Positions 52,258 through 60,766 of a DNA stretch of 64,000 bases are shown here, in pieces. The notes under the pieces were generated by a model, which had not been told where the DNA came from, did no database searches, and saw nothing but the letters and a program-made list of their open reading frames with translations. Each line of letters begins with the position of its first letter. The stretch's first letter is position 1. The stretch is from CAYQCE01 sp964415885 (GTDB lineage Bacteria > Zixibacteria > MSB-5A5 > JAABVY01 > JAHJOQ01): assembly GCA_964415885.1 (NCBI GenBank), contig CAYQCE010000003.1, positions 1 through 64,000 of the forward strand, read 5' to 3'. Both the position numbers and the translations under genes were made by a program.

Positions 52258-52357
52258 CTATCTCTCCCATTGCCCTGTTGTCAAACCGGTGATGTCGGCA
52301 TATCCATACTCTATCTATCGTCATTCGCACTCAATAGGTCAACCAACAAAAATTGAA

Positions 52358-53644
52358 TCATCCGAATCGGGCACGTCTCTCATCTGCAGAGTTGTCGAAT
52401 ATCATCTTAAACAGCTTCTCATCCAGATTACCGAATTCAACTTCTCGTCGTTCCATGACCGTCTTCGCAGTATCGACAGCTTTTTCCAGTTTATACTCCG
52501 TGAAGCTCCCGGAGCTGCCCCAGCTAAACGGCGGAACATACTTGTCTGCAACCAGTCCTGCGCCAAATACATTGCTCGCAAATCCTATCACGATTCCAGT
52601 ATTGAGCATAGTTCCGATGCCCGTCTTGACATGGTCGCCGACAAACGATCCCGCTTTGACAAGTCCCGTATCTTCCTGACCGTCGCCGAGATCAACCCGA
52701 ATCGTCCCGTAATTGTTCTTGAGGTCCGAATTCGTTGTCATCGCTCCGAGATTCACCCACTCACCGAGATATGCGTGTCCGAGGAACCCGTCGTGAAACT
52801 TGTTCGAGTGACCGAGTATGACTGACTCCTCAAGTTCCCCGCCGACTTTGCAGACGGGTCCGACCGAGCAGCCTTCCCGGATTTTCCCGCCGACTATCCT
52901 GCTCTTCTTTCCGATGTAGCACGGCCCCTGGACAAAACTGTGGGGTTCGATATGCGCTTCGGCATCAATGAACACGGGGCCCTCACGGGCGTCGATAACC
53001 ACTCCCGCGTCCACACGCGACTTCTTGCCCAGCAGGATTCGATCATCCCGGTAAAGCGCGATGCGTTCATCAACAATAGCGACTTCATCTACCAGCCGTC
53101 TGTCGGCATTGGTCACTAGCCGTTCGAAATCACCCTCGATCTGCGACGGGTTGAGTGCTATGAAATCCCATATCTTGCGGACCTCGCAAATCTCTATGTC
53201 TTCCCGTGGCAGCTTCTTCAGAATTTCCTTGAAATGCCCGTAACCCCAATATTGCATCGCCTGGAGATTAGTTGACTCGGAACTCTCCGGCGTAAGCACC
53301 GCTGCTGCAAGGTTGCCATCTTGAAGGTATAGCATCGATTTCTCTGCGGCCTTTAGACGGGATACGATATCGAAATCAGGCAGATAGCGGCCATTTATGA
53401 ACACGCTCGCTGTATCGCTGATTCCTTTGAAGCTGTTGCAGGGGATATTGGTCTTGAGAGCCGTGATTGCCGCAAGATCGCCGCGAATGCAGAAACGCCC
53501 TGCGTAACCGTCGAAATAGGAGAACCATTTCTGATAAATAAGATCTATGCCGAGGCGAAGCTGATAGACGGCACGATTGACAGTGAGTGGATGGAAGTTC
53601 TCGTAGTTGTCATCCTCGAATACGTAGATATACGGACCAGCCAT
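52358..53644 (-). CDS. GlmU-like sugar nucleotidyltransferase (Bacteroidetes-type)
   Basis: A 428-residue protein. The N-terminal half resembles the GlmU-like family of Bacteroidetes (IYVFEDDNYENFHPLTVNRAVYQ, FCIRGDLAA), while ~210-400 is a left-handed beta-helix of hexapeptide repeats (VFIDAEAHIEPHSF, KSRIVGGKIREGCSVG, GHAYLGEWVNLGAMTTNSDL). This family is thought to make UDP-N-acetylglucosamine or a related nucleotide sugar. The canonical GxGTRM loop of nucleotidyltransferases is absent from the N terminus, as in the rest of this group. Exact substrate is inferred. Confidence 0.82.
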   Translation of the reverse strand: MAGPYIYVFEDDNYENFHPLTVNRAVYQLRLGIDLIYQKWFSYFDGYAGRFCIRGDLAAITALKTNIPCNSFKGISDTASVFINGRYLPDFDIVSRLKAAEKSMLYLQDGNLAAAVLTPESSESTNLQAMQYWGYGHFKEILKKLPREDIEICEVRKIWDFIALNPSQIEGDFERLVTNADRRLVDEVAIVDERIALYRDDRILLGKKSRVDAGVVIDAREGPVFIDAEAHIEPHSFVQGPCYIGKKSRIVGGKIREGCSVGPVCKVGGELEESVILGHSNKFHDGFLGHAYLGEWVNLGAMTTNSDLKNNYGTIRVDLGDGQEDTGLVKAGSFVGDHVKTGIGTMLNTGIVIGFASNVFGAGLVADKYVPPFSWGSSGSFTEYKLEKAVDTAKTVMERREVEFGNLDEKLFKMIFDNSADERRARFG

Positions 53645-53678
53645 CTTAAAAGCCCTTCGAGTTATCGCCGTGGTAGAG

Positions 53679-55175
53679 TCAGATTATCCTGAAATAGTCG
53701 ATGAGCGCGCAGCGTCTCGGTCGTGTGAAGGTCGATGCCTTCGTTATGCCCTCGCCGGTAGTGCCGGCAATCGTCATTGTGGTATGCCCCTCGCCACCGA
53801 ATCCGAGCCCCGCGTAGTTCGGGCCATTCTTGACGAAGATGTTTCCACCGCAAATCTGTGCCATTTTGGACAGGTTGGCTACGCTCGTTGAGTGCATGAC
53901 GAATGTGTGGTGGAACTGATGCTCAACAATAACGGCCTTCTCCATCGCCTCATCCACGTTCTTGCATCGCACGACTGGTAATATAGGCATCATCTGTTCG
54001 GCCATGACCATTGGATGGTCCCACTCGGCATCGAAGAATAGCAGCTTTACGCCGGGTGGAGGCTTGATATCAAGACGTTCGAGGATCTCGGAGGCGTTCT
54101 TGCCGATGAACTCACGCTGCACCTGCACGTGCCTCAGGCCGCGTCCCTTCTTGTCCTCCTTCACGACAAGCTTCACCATCCGATCGATTTCGGTACCGGT
54201 CAGTTCATAACCGCCGTTCATCGCCATCTCACGCTTGAGTGGATTGATTACCGGATCAACTGCGAAGACTTCCTTTTCGTCGGTGCACATGATGTTATTA
54301 TCGAACGACGCGCCATCGATTATATGCTTCGCCGCACGCGGAATAATCGCTGTTTCGTCTACCACAACAGGCGGATTCCCCGGGCCAGCGCATATCGCCC
54401 GCTTACCGGAGGTCATCCCGAGTTTCACAACCTCTCCACCACCGGTAATCACGAGCAAGTCGATGCCTGGATGCTCCATCAATGCGCGGGCTTTCGCCTG
54501 AGTCGGCTCATCGATTACATTAATGAGATGCTCCGGCCCACCGGTCTCGATTATTGCATCGGAGAGCAACTTCGCGGTCTTAATGCAAACATTCTTTGCA
54601 GCAGGATGAACAGCGAAGACACATGAGTTACCGGCTGATATCATCGAAATTGAATTATTGACAACTGTCGAAACCGGATTAGTCGACGGAGTTATCACGC
54701 CGATTACTCCAAAGGGTGCTGGCTCGATGAGAGTGAGTCCATTGTCACCTGAGAACGACTCGGGGCGAAGATCCTCCGGTCCCGGTGTCTTCCGGGCCTG
54801 TAGCTCGATCTTGAGCATCTTGTCCGGCATCCGTCCCAGCCCGGTCTCGCTCACAGCCTCCCTGCCAAGCTCCTCGGCAAACTGCAGAATGACTCTGCGC
54901 ATCGCGGCGATAAGATATCCGCGCCTCTCAAGTCCAAGGTCCAACAGCTTTCTCTGCGAAATCCGTGCGGCCTCGGTCGCCTGGTCCAGAGACTCGTATG
55001 CAACCGATCCGAAAGAGCGCTGTTTCGTGTCAGAAGGTGAGACGAAACACGTCGGACCGTCCGGCGCAACCCGCTCTCTGGGCTCAGGAGACACCGCTTG
55101 CGTAACGGTGGAACCGTACCCCAGTTCCTTCAGGACTTCTTCGACTATTCTGTTTACCTGATTATCGTCCGTCAT
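53679..55175 (-). CDS. CoA-acylating aldehyde dehydrogenase, microcompartment type (PduP/EutE-like)
   Basis: Converts an aldehyde to acyl-CoA with NAD inside a protein shell. The 498-residue protein starts with a short amphipathic helix (NQVNRIVEEVLKELGY), the encapsulation-peptide type seen on PduP, then a linker, then the catalytic domain with PAPFGVIGVITPSTNPV (~150), FAVHPAAKN and the nucleophile Cys in SFDNNIMCTDEKEVF (~293). It is the third gene after a BMC-H shell gene. Whether the aldehyde is acetaldehyde, propionaldehyde or another cannot be told. Confidence 0.9.
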   Translation of the reverse strand: MTDDNQVNRIVEEVLKELGYGSTVTQAVSPEPRERVAPDGPTCFVSPSDTKQRSFGSVAYESLDQATEAARISQRKLLDLGLERRGYLIAAMRRVILQFAEELGREAVSETGLGRMPDKMLKIELQARKTPGPEDLRPESFSGDNGLTLIEPAPFGVIGVITPSTNPVSTVVNNSISMISAGNSCVFAVHPAAKNVCIKTAKLLSDAIIETGGPEHLINVIDEPTQAKARALMEHPGIDLLVITGGGEVVKLGMTSGKRAICAGPGNPPVVVDETAIIPRAAKHIIDGASFDNNIMCTDEKEVFAVDPVINPLKREMAMNGGYELTGTEIDRMVKLVVKEDKKGRGLRHVQVQREFIGKNASEILERLDIKPPPGVKLLFFDAEWDHPMVMAEQMMPILPVVRCKNVDEAMEKAVIVEHQFHHTFVMHSTSVANLSKMAQICGGNIFVKNGPNYAGLGFGGEGHTTMTIAGTTGEGITKASTFTRPRRCALIDYFRII

Positions 55176-55273
55176 AAAGGGACCGACCTCCCTGCTAAAG
55201 TAAGACTTAATCTATGAAAGATGAACGTGCACGGCAAGCAAAATGTCTGCAGCAGCAGCATGGATCGAGGTGG

Positions 55274-55295
55274 GCCGGGAACGGATTCTCCCGGC
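55274..55295 (-). other. Intercistronic hairpin before the aldehyde dehydrogenase gene
   Basis: A perfect 7-bp stem GCCGGGA/TCCCGGC with an 8-base loop, 30 bases after the zinc-ribbon stop. No T-run follows. It could stabilise the upstream mRNA end or act as a partial terminator. Confidence 0.4.
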
Positions 55296-55324
55296 ACGAC
55301 TGACAGGGTATGTGGAAGCTGAGT

Positions 55325-55627
55325 TTAGTCGTCGAACAGACTGTCCCAGGCCTCTTTCTTGCCCTCCTTCGTCTTGGGGGGAGCCTTTTTAATCAGGTGG
55401 ATGAACCTCGGACGGTAGTACTCGCAGAAATTCGCCTTCTCCTTGTAGCGAACCCACTCAGCCACAGCCGACTCTTTGCACTGATGGAAAGCTGCCTTGT
55501 CGTAATGGAGGCAGTTGAAGCAAGCCTTGATTGGAGAACTGCACTTGGGGCACTCGTCCTTGCGAGTCGGCTTCTCATCGACCTCGATCTCTTCCTTGCA
55601 GTTCCAGCAAGTGATTAGATTAGTCAT
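55325..55627 (-). CDS. Small zinc-ribbon protein
   Basis: A 100-residue protein with paired cysteines arranged as zinc ribbons: CWNC (~7), CPKC (~26), CFNC (~36), then HQC and FCEYY. A conserved-looking segment FNCLHYDKAAFHQCKESAVA follows. Similar small Cys-rich proteins occur in Deltaproteobacteria-like genomes without a known role. I start it at ATG 55627; upstream in-frame codons look non-coding. It sits between a BMC-H gene and the microcompartment aldehyde dehydrogenase gene, both on the same strand. Confidence 0.82.
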   Translation of the reverse strand: MTNLITCWNCKEEIEVDEKPTRKDECPKCSSPIKACFNCLHYDKAAFHQCKESAVAEWVRYKEKANFCEYYRPRFIHLIKKAPPKTKEGKKEAWDSLFDD

Positions 55628-55735
55628 TGCTCTATCAATCCAGATTAAGTTGTAAATGAAATGTGAAAGCCCTTTTTGAATCCAAAGTCGGACGGAACGG
55701 ACAGCCTCATTCACCGACAGCCTCTATCAGATATA

Positions 55736-55771
55736 CTGACGGCGCCCGTGGATGTTCCGGACGGCCGTCAG
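55736..55771 (-). other. Strong intercistronic hairpin after the BMC-H gene
   Basis: CTGACGGC pairs with GCCGTCAG, extended by a further five to six pairs across a single bulge. It starts 39 bases after the BMC-H stop and lacks a T-tract. Placed between a shell gene and its enzyme genes, it could set a high shell-to-enzyme transcript ratio. Confidence 0.5.
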
Positions 55772-55809
55772 CTAAAACTGAGTCAAACTAAATCGATGCG
55801 AGGTGTGCC

Positions 55810-56094
55810 TTACTCACCTTCCGGCAATCCGCTCGGAAAGATGTCATGCACGTTTGCATGAGGACGCGGAATGACATGCACGCTGATCAATTCGCCGATC
55901 TTCTGAGCAGCGGCGGCACCGGCATCAGTGGCGGCCTTGCAAGCCGCAACGTCACCGCGAATCAACGCTGTAACATATCCGCCCCCAACCTTCTCATAAG
56001 CAACCAACTGAACCTTGGCTGCCTTAACCATGGCATCGGAAGCTTCGATGAGGGCCACCAGACCCTTCGTTTCGATCATTCCTAAAGCTTCCAT
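55810..56094 (-). CDS. Bacterial microcompartment hexameric shell protein (BMC-H)
   Basis: A 94-residue single BMC domain: ALGMIETKGLVALIEASDAM, then VKAAKVQLVAYEKVGGGYVT, ALIRGDVAACKAATDAG and the C-terminal VHVIPRPHANV. This is the PduA/EutM-type hexamer that tiles microcompartment facets; the VGGGYVT segment replaces the more usual IGSG pore loop (KIGSG.V), so the pore may differ. It has AAGGAGG before its ATG and a near-consensus promoter. No pentamer (BMC-P) or trimer gene is in the window. Confidence 0.95.
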   Translation of the reverse strand: MEALGMIETKGLVALIEASDAMVKAAKVQLVAYEKVGGGYVTALIRGDVAACKAATDAGAAAAQKIGELISVHVIPRPHANVHDIFPSGLPEGE

Positions 56095-56130
56095 GCACTC
56101 CTCCTTCTACCCTAGTGGTGCTTTTCCGAT

Positions 56131-56159
56131 GTATATACTGGCTGCGAAATTCAATGTCA
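56131..56159 (-). promoter_or_regulatory. Sigma-70-type promoter of the BMC-H gene
   Basis: Minus strand: perfect TTGACA (56154-56159), 17-base spacer, TATATA (56131-56136), 37 bases before the ATG. One of the strongest promoter matches in the window. Confidence 0.8.
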
Positions 56160-56168
56160 AACAAAATC

Positions 56169-56849
56169 TTAAGCGCTTCTAACCGCCGCAATTTTCCCCG
56201 AGGCATAGAGGAAAGGTGTGTCTATGAGCGCCACTATTATCTTCAAAACGTAGGTTGTAACAACTATCTGAATCAGCACACTCATCTCGAAAACGCCCAG
56301 GAACGCTATCGCCGTGAAGACCACCGAATCGACCAACTGACTAACCCATGTCGACAGATTATTGCGCAGCCAAAGATACTTTCCGGCAGTCCTCTCTTTC
56401 CAGAACAGAAACGACCAAATGTCGTGATGCTGGCTTATAATGTAGGCAACGAGGCTTGCCACCACGACGCGCGGCATGACCCCGAACAACTCACGCAGAT
56501 GACCGATCATGAAATCGGACTCATCGGGCGTAAAGTGAATGGCAAATTGCATCGCAATCGTGGCCCACACGAGGGAATAGAAGCCGATCCAGACTCCACG
56601 TCTGGCCTCTCTTCGACCATAATGCTCCGATAGAATGTCGGTTGCGAGGAATATTGAGGAGTAAACAATGTTCCCGAGAGTTGCAACCATCCCGAAAAGT
56701 TCTACAGTTACCACAACCTGAATATTGCAAATTATCCCCGAGCAGGCGATTACGGCATACAGACCGTTCTTGCCCCAGAGCCTGAAAGCGAGCAGGACCG
56801 CGGACAGATCGAATAGAATAAATATCAGCCAGAGCAGTTCGTTGGGCAT
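56169..56849 (-). CDS. yhhQ: YhhQ/DUF165-type queuosine precursor transporter
   Basis: A 226-residue membrane protein with six predicted helices. It matches the DUF165 pattern: VATLGNIVYSSIFLATDILS, EHYGRREARRGVWIGF, and the conserved RNNLSTWVSQLVDSVVFTAI near 160. Family members import preQ0 or preQ1, precursors of queuosine in tRNA. It is divergent from purD, with GGAGGAGAT before its ATG. Confidence 0.88.
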   Translation of the reverse strand: MPNELLWLIFILFDLSAVLLAFRLWGKNGLYAVIACSGIICNIQVVVTVELFGMVATLGNIVYSSIFLATDILSEHYGRREARRGVWIGFYSLVWATIAMQFAIHFTPDESDFMIGHLRELFGVMPRVVVASLVAYIISQHHDIWSFLFWKERTAGKYLWLRNNLSTWVSQLVDSVVFTAIAFLGVFEMSVLIQIVVTTYVLKIIVALIDTPFLYASGKIAAVRSA

Positions 56850-56934
56850 ATCTCCTCCGTGATGCTTGAATCAAATCCGAGACGCCCGGCATGTCAACTC
56901 GTTTCTCTTCGTGCTTCGAGCGGACAAAAAGCAT

Positions 56935-56962
56935 TTGCACGTCCAAGCTCGATTTTTATATT
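56935..56962 (+). promoter_or_regulatory. Sigma-70-type promoter of purD
   Basis: TTGCAC (56935-56940), 16-base spacer, TATATT (56957-56962), 26 bases before the ATG. Confidence 0.6.
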
Positions 56963-56987
56963 TAGGGTTCTAATCGAAAGGACTGAG

Positions 56988-58277
56988 ATGAAAATACTCG
57001 TAGTCGGTTCAGGCGGCAGAGAACACGCGATCTGCTCGAAACTATCACAATCCAGGCTCGTGCAGAAAATCTACTGTGCGCCCGGAAACGCGGGGATCGC
57101 GGAAATCGGTCAGTGTGTCGATATCGGCGCCAACGATATCTCGGCGCTCGTCGATCTGGTCAAGAAGGAAAACATCGACTTGACTGTAGTTGGGCCGGAG
57201 GAACCTCTGACCCTCGGTATCGTCGATGAATTCGAGGAACAGGGGCTGCGGATTTTCGGACCACGCAAGGAGGCCTCGATGATTGAGGGCTCCAAGGCGT
57301 TCGCCAAGGAATTCATGAAGCGGTACCATATACCGACTGCGCCGTTTAAGATATTTGAAGATCGTGAGGAAGCGATCGCGTTCAGCAGCGAGACACGTTA
57401 TCCGCTCGTGATCAAGGCCGATGGACTCGCCGCCGGAAAGGGTGCAATCATCGTCGATAATGTCGAGCAGGCGAACAACACGATCAACAAGATGATGGTG
57501 GACAAGGTCTTCGGCGAGGCCGGCAGCAGAGTCGTCATCGAAGACAAGCTCGTCGGCGAAGAGATCACTGTGATGGCGTTCACAGATGGCGAGCATATCC
57601 TCCCGATGCTCCCCGCGCAGGATCACAAACCAGCGTTCGACGACGACAAAGGCCCGAATACCGGCGGAATGGGCGCCTACTGCCCAGTGCCCTTCGTACC
57701 GGACAGCATGATGGTCGATATCTACGACCTGATTCTCGAACCAGTGGTACGTGGGCTCAAAGAGGACGGCCGCACGTTCAAAGGTATCATATACGCGGGA
57801 CTGATGGTAAATGAACGAGGCCCGAAAGTGATCGAATTTAACTGCCGTTTCGGCGATCCCGAGACGCAGGTAGTCCTGCCGTTGCTCCGAAACGATCTCG
57901 CCGAGATATTCATATCTATAGTGGACAATAATCTCAATTTAGAAGATCTCGTCTGGCGTGATCTCTATTCGGTCTGTGTGATTCTGGCATCGGAAGGATA
58001 TCCGAAAAGCTATGAGAAGGGTAAAGAGATCAAGGGGCTTCCGAAGAAAGCCGACGATCGCAGACGCTTCGTTTTCCACGCCGGGACATCCCTGACAGAC
58101 AACCGGATCGTGACATCGGGCGGTCGCGTACTGGGCGTGACAAGCCTCGACGTCAACCTCCACGATGCGATAGCTGGGGCCTACGAACTCGTTGAACAGA
58201 TTGGCTTTGAGGGCGCATTCCACAGGTCTGATATCGGACAGAAGGCCGTGCGCCGTAGAGGCAAGATAACCAAGTAG
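56988..58277 (+). CDS. purD: Phosphoribosylamine-glycine ligase
   Basis: Second step of purine synthesis: ATP-dependent joining of glycine to phosphoribosylamine. The 429-residue ATP-grasp enzyme has KILVVGSGGREHAI at the start, the ATP-grasp segment VIKADGLAAGKGAIIVD (~140), GPNTGGMGAYCPVPF (~222) and EFNCRFGDPETQVVLP (~285). The frame extends upstream to 56859, but the ATG at 56988 with AAAGGA gives the standard protein. purE follows after 11 bases. Confidence 0.96.
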   Translation: MKILVVGSGGREHAICSKLSQSRLVQKIYCAPGNAGIAEIGQCVDIGANDISALVDLVKKENIDLTVVGPEEPLTLGIVDEFEEQGLRIFGPRKEASMIEGSKAFAKEFMKRYHIPTAPFKIFEDREEAIAFSSETRYPLVIKADGLAAGKGAIIVDNVEQANNTINKMMVDKVFGEAGSRVVIEDKLVGEEITVMAFTDGEHILPMLPAQDHKPAFDDDKGPNTGGMGAYCPVPFVPDSMMVDIYDLILEPVVRGLKEDGRTFKGIIYAGLMVNERGPKVIEFNCRFGDPETQVVLPLLRNDLAEIFISIVDNNLNLEDLVWRDLYSVCVILASEGYPKSYEKGKEIKGLPKKADDRRRFVFHAGTSLTDNRIVTSGGRVLGVTSLDVNLHDAIAGAYELVEQIGFEGAFHRSDIGQKAVRRRGKITK

Positions 58278-58288
58278 AGGAACCTCCT

Positions 58289-58750
58289 ATGAAGAGCAGT
58301 GTATTAATTATGGCGGGTTCGAAGTCGGATGCCGACGCTGTAACCCGCTGCGAAGAGTACCTGAACAAACTCGGCATTTCATTCGAAACCGAGTACAGTT
58401 CCGCCCACCGAGACCCGGACAGGACATCGCAATTAGCTAAGGAGGCCGAATCGAAGGGCTTTTCCGCAGTAATATGCCTCGCCGGGATGGCGGCCGCATT
58501 ACCAGGAGTTGTAGCCGGACACACATCGCTTCCAGTGATTGGAGTACCGCTCGACGGATCCCCGTTGAACGGATTCGACTCTCTCCTGTCTATAGTGCAA
58601 ATGCCCCCGGGTGTGCCGGTTGCCACTGTTGCGGTCGGAAAAGCCGGTGCGGCCAACGCTGCGGTCCTTGCCGCCAGGATACTGGCCCTCAAGGACGATG
58701 AGATTAAAAAGAACCTTGAGAATTACATCAAAAGTCTAAGGAGTAAATGA
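58289..58750 (+). CDS. purE: N5-carboxyaminoimidazole ribonucleotide mutase
   Basis: PurE class I, 153 residues. It has the phosphate-binding MAGSKSDADAV (~8), the catalytic SSAHRDPDRT (~41), AGMAAALPGVVAGHTSLPVIG (~65) and the GIPVATVAVG-like PPGVPVATVAVGKAGAANAA. Cytosolic; acts after PurK in purine synthesis. A TPR protein gene overlaps its stop. Confidence 0.95.
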   Translation: MKSSVLIMAGSKSDADAVTRCEEYLNKLGISFETEYSSAHRDPDRTSQLAKEAESKGFSAVICLAGMAAALPGVVAGHTSLPVIGVPLDGSPLNGFDSLLSIVQMPPGVPVATVAVGKAGAANAAVLAARILALKDDEIKKNLENYIKSLRSK

Positions 58751-59682
58751 AGGTAGGTAGACTTATGAACTGCAGAAAGACCATATCACTGCTCTCGTGT
58801 GCCGTTATCGCTCTGCTTCTCGCTTTCGCCATATCGCCGAATGCTCTTGCACAGGACAACACCGCCAAGGAGAAGTTCAATGAGGGCATCGAAGCCGAGA
58901 AGGCGGGCAAGAACGATGCGGCGATTGCAGCGTACAAGGCCGCTACTGAGGCGGACCCAACGTACCCGGATCCGTATCTGAACCTCGGAGTGCTGCAATT
59001 TAGCCAGAAAAGCTATAAGGATGCAGTTGCCACGTTCAAGGATTACACAGAGCTGGCACCGAAAGACATGGCAGGATACAAGAATCTCGGGTTTGCCTGC
59101 GTGAAAGCGAAAGATGTGAAGAGCGGCGCCGCGGCATTCGAGGCTGGGCTCGAGATCGAGCCGAAGAACACCGAATTGCTCAAGGGCTACGCCGAATTGT
59201 ACCACGAGAGCGGTAACTGGGCTAAGTCGGTTGAACGTTACAACGCCTATCTCGCAGTCAATCCCAACGATGCCAAGGCACTCGTGAACCTGGGAGAGGC
59301 GCAGCAGGCTCTCGGAGATACTGAAGAGGCTGCCGCCGCCTATCGCAAGGCGTCAACAGTCGATCCCAACTACGACTTCGCTTACTTCCAGCTCGGTTCG
59401 CTCTATCTCGAACAGGAAGATTGGTCGAAAGCGGCAAGCGCTTTTGACAAGGCCACGAAGGTAGACAAGAACTACTGGAAGGCCTGGTATAATCTTGCAG
59501 TGGCATATCAGGCCATGCAAACCGCCGAGGATTACGTTTCCGCTTATCAGGCATACGACAGGTTCATGGCATTGACCTCGAAGAGCGGCAACTCCCAAGT
59601 CAAGAAAATGCGTTCCCAGGCCAGGCAGATCATGGATCAGCTCGAGGCTTATTTCGAGGCTGAGGCCATAGACTATCAGTAG
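58747..59682 (+). CDS. Exported TPR-repeat protein
   Basis: A 311-residue protein with a signal peptide (to about residue 36, ending NALAQ) and five to six TPR units (AAIAAYKAATEADPTYPDPY, DDLGxx-type repeats; SVERYNAYLAVNPNDAKALV). It likely acts as a periplasmic or outer-membrane scaffold; no enzymatic part is seen. The ATG at 58747 overlaps the purE TGA (ATGA); an alternative ATG at 58765, preceded by AAGGTAGG, starts at the signal peptide proper. A strong terminator follows. Confidence 0.85.
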   Translation: MKVGRLMNCRKTISLLSCAVIALLLAFAISPNALAQDNTAKEKFNEGIEAEKAGKNDAAIAAYKAATEADPTYPDPYLNLGVLQFSQKSYKDAVATFKDYTELAPKDMAGYKNLGFACVKAKDVKSGAAAFEAGLEIEPKNTELLKGYAELYHESGNWAKSVERYNAYLAVNPNDAKALVNLGEAQQALGDTEEAAAAYRKASTVDPNYDFAYFQLGSLYLEQEDWSKAASAFDKATKVDKNYWKAWYNLAVAYQAMQTAEDYVSAYQAYDRFMALTSKSGNSQVKKMRSQARQIMDQLEAYFEAEAIDYQ

Positions 59683-59709
59683 GACTTCGCAGAATTCCGG
59701 TTGATCGCA

Positions 59710-59745
59710 GGGCTGTCGGTTACAACCGACAGCCCTTCTGTTATG
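59710..59745 (+). terminator. Terminator of the purD-purE-TPR transcript
   Basis: A perfect 12-bp stem (59710-59721 with 59724-59735) with a two-base tip is followed by TTCTGTTATGTT, a moderately T-rich tail. Confidence 0.75.
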
Positions 59746-59875
59746 TTGGACGTCGACATATTGGCTCCCCGAATCGCCTATTTTAGCTTGCTTGTCAGAT
59801 TGAATAAGATACCTTAGTCTCTTGAGTCAATTCAGGCGGTACTGACACAGACCGCACAGCAATCGATTCGGAGTC

Positions 59876-60766
59876 ATGCCCAGGAATCTTGGCACAGAAA
59901 AAGGTACGACCGCCGTTTCTTTCCTGATCAATGTGATCCTGTTCGGACTGAAGATCACTGGCGGAATCATCGGACGAAGCAGCGCGCTTCTTGCTGACGC
60001 TCTGAATTCTCTGCTCGATATTGTCGCAAACACCGCCGTCTGGGTGGGAATCAGGATCGCAAACAGGCCACCGGATGAGGATCATCCGTACGGTCACGGG
60101 CATGCCAATACGATCTCGGCTATCTTCGTAGCGGTGCTGCTCGTGATAACCGGAGTATATATCGGAGCGAATGCGATCTACGTCATAATCTACGATCAAT
60201 ACGAGACTCCCGGCAGAATCGCCACGATCGTCGCCGCGCTCACGATCGTTGTCAAGGAAATACTGTACCAGTGGACAATACGTGTGGGCAGAAGAGAGAA
60301 TTCTCCGGCCGTTATAGCGAATGCATATGATCACCGCACGGACGTTTTCACGTCGCTCGGTGCCCTCATTGGCATTGTGGTCGCACAGCTCGGCTATCCG
60401 ATTCTCGACCCGATAGCGGGATTCCTGATCGGTATACTGATTCTCTGGAACGCATTCAGGCTTATAAGCGATAACATTCACTCACTTATGAGTGGTGCGC
60501 CGGACAAGGAGACATTAAACAAAATTTATGAAACCGCCGCCACACACTCCAGAGTACAACAAGTCAGGGACATAAAAGTCAGATCTGTCGGCACGAAGTA
60601 CATCGCCGATCTCAAGATCATGGTCAGAGGCGATCTTTCGGTCACCGAGGGGCATGACATAGCGTCAGACCTCAAGCGTCACCTGCTGAACCATGCGAAA
60701 AACCTGCAGGATGCCATGATTCATGTTGAACCCTTCGAAGATGAATCCAGAAAGGACAACTCGTGA
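59876..60766 (+). CDS. Cation diffusion facilitator (CDF) metal exporter
   Basis: A 296-residue inner-membrane protein with six helices and a cytosolic C-terminal domain (~205-290). Key features are SSALLADALNSLLDIVANT (TM2), the HPYGHGHANTISAIF loop (~69), and AYDHRTDVFTSLGALIG (TM5). The TM2/TM5 metal site therefore reads N-x3-D and D-x3-D instead of the zinc type H-x3-D. N/D-D/D sites are described for manganese exporters such as MntE, so manganese is a reasonable guess. The cysteine-synthase-like gene overlaps its stop by four bases. Confidence 0.88.
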   Translation: MPRNLGTEKGTTAVSFLINVILFGLKITGGIIGRSSALLADALNSLLDIVANTAVWVGIRIANRPPDEDHPYGHGHANTISAIFVAVLLVITGVYIGANAIYVIIYDQYETPGRIATIVAALTIVVKEILYQWTIRVGRRENSPAVIANAYDHRTDVFTSLGALIGIVVAQLGYPILDPIAGFLIGILILWNAFRLISDNIHSLMSGAPDKETLNKIYETAATHSRVQQVRDIKVRSVGTKYIADLKIMVRGDLSVTEGHDIASDLKRHLLNHAKNLQDAMIHVEPFEDESRKDNS

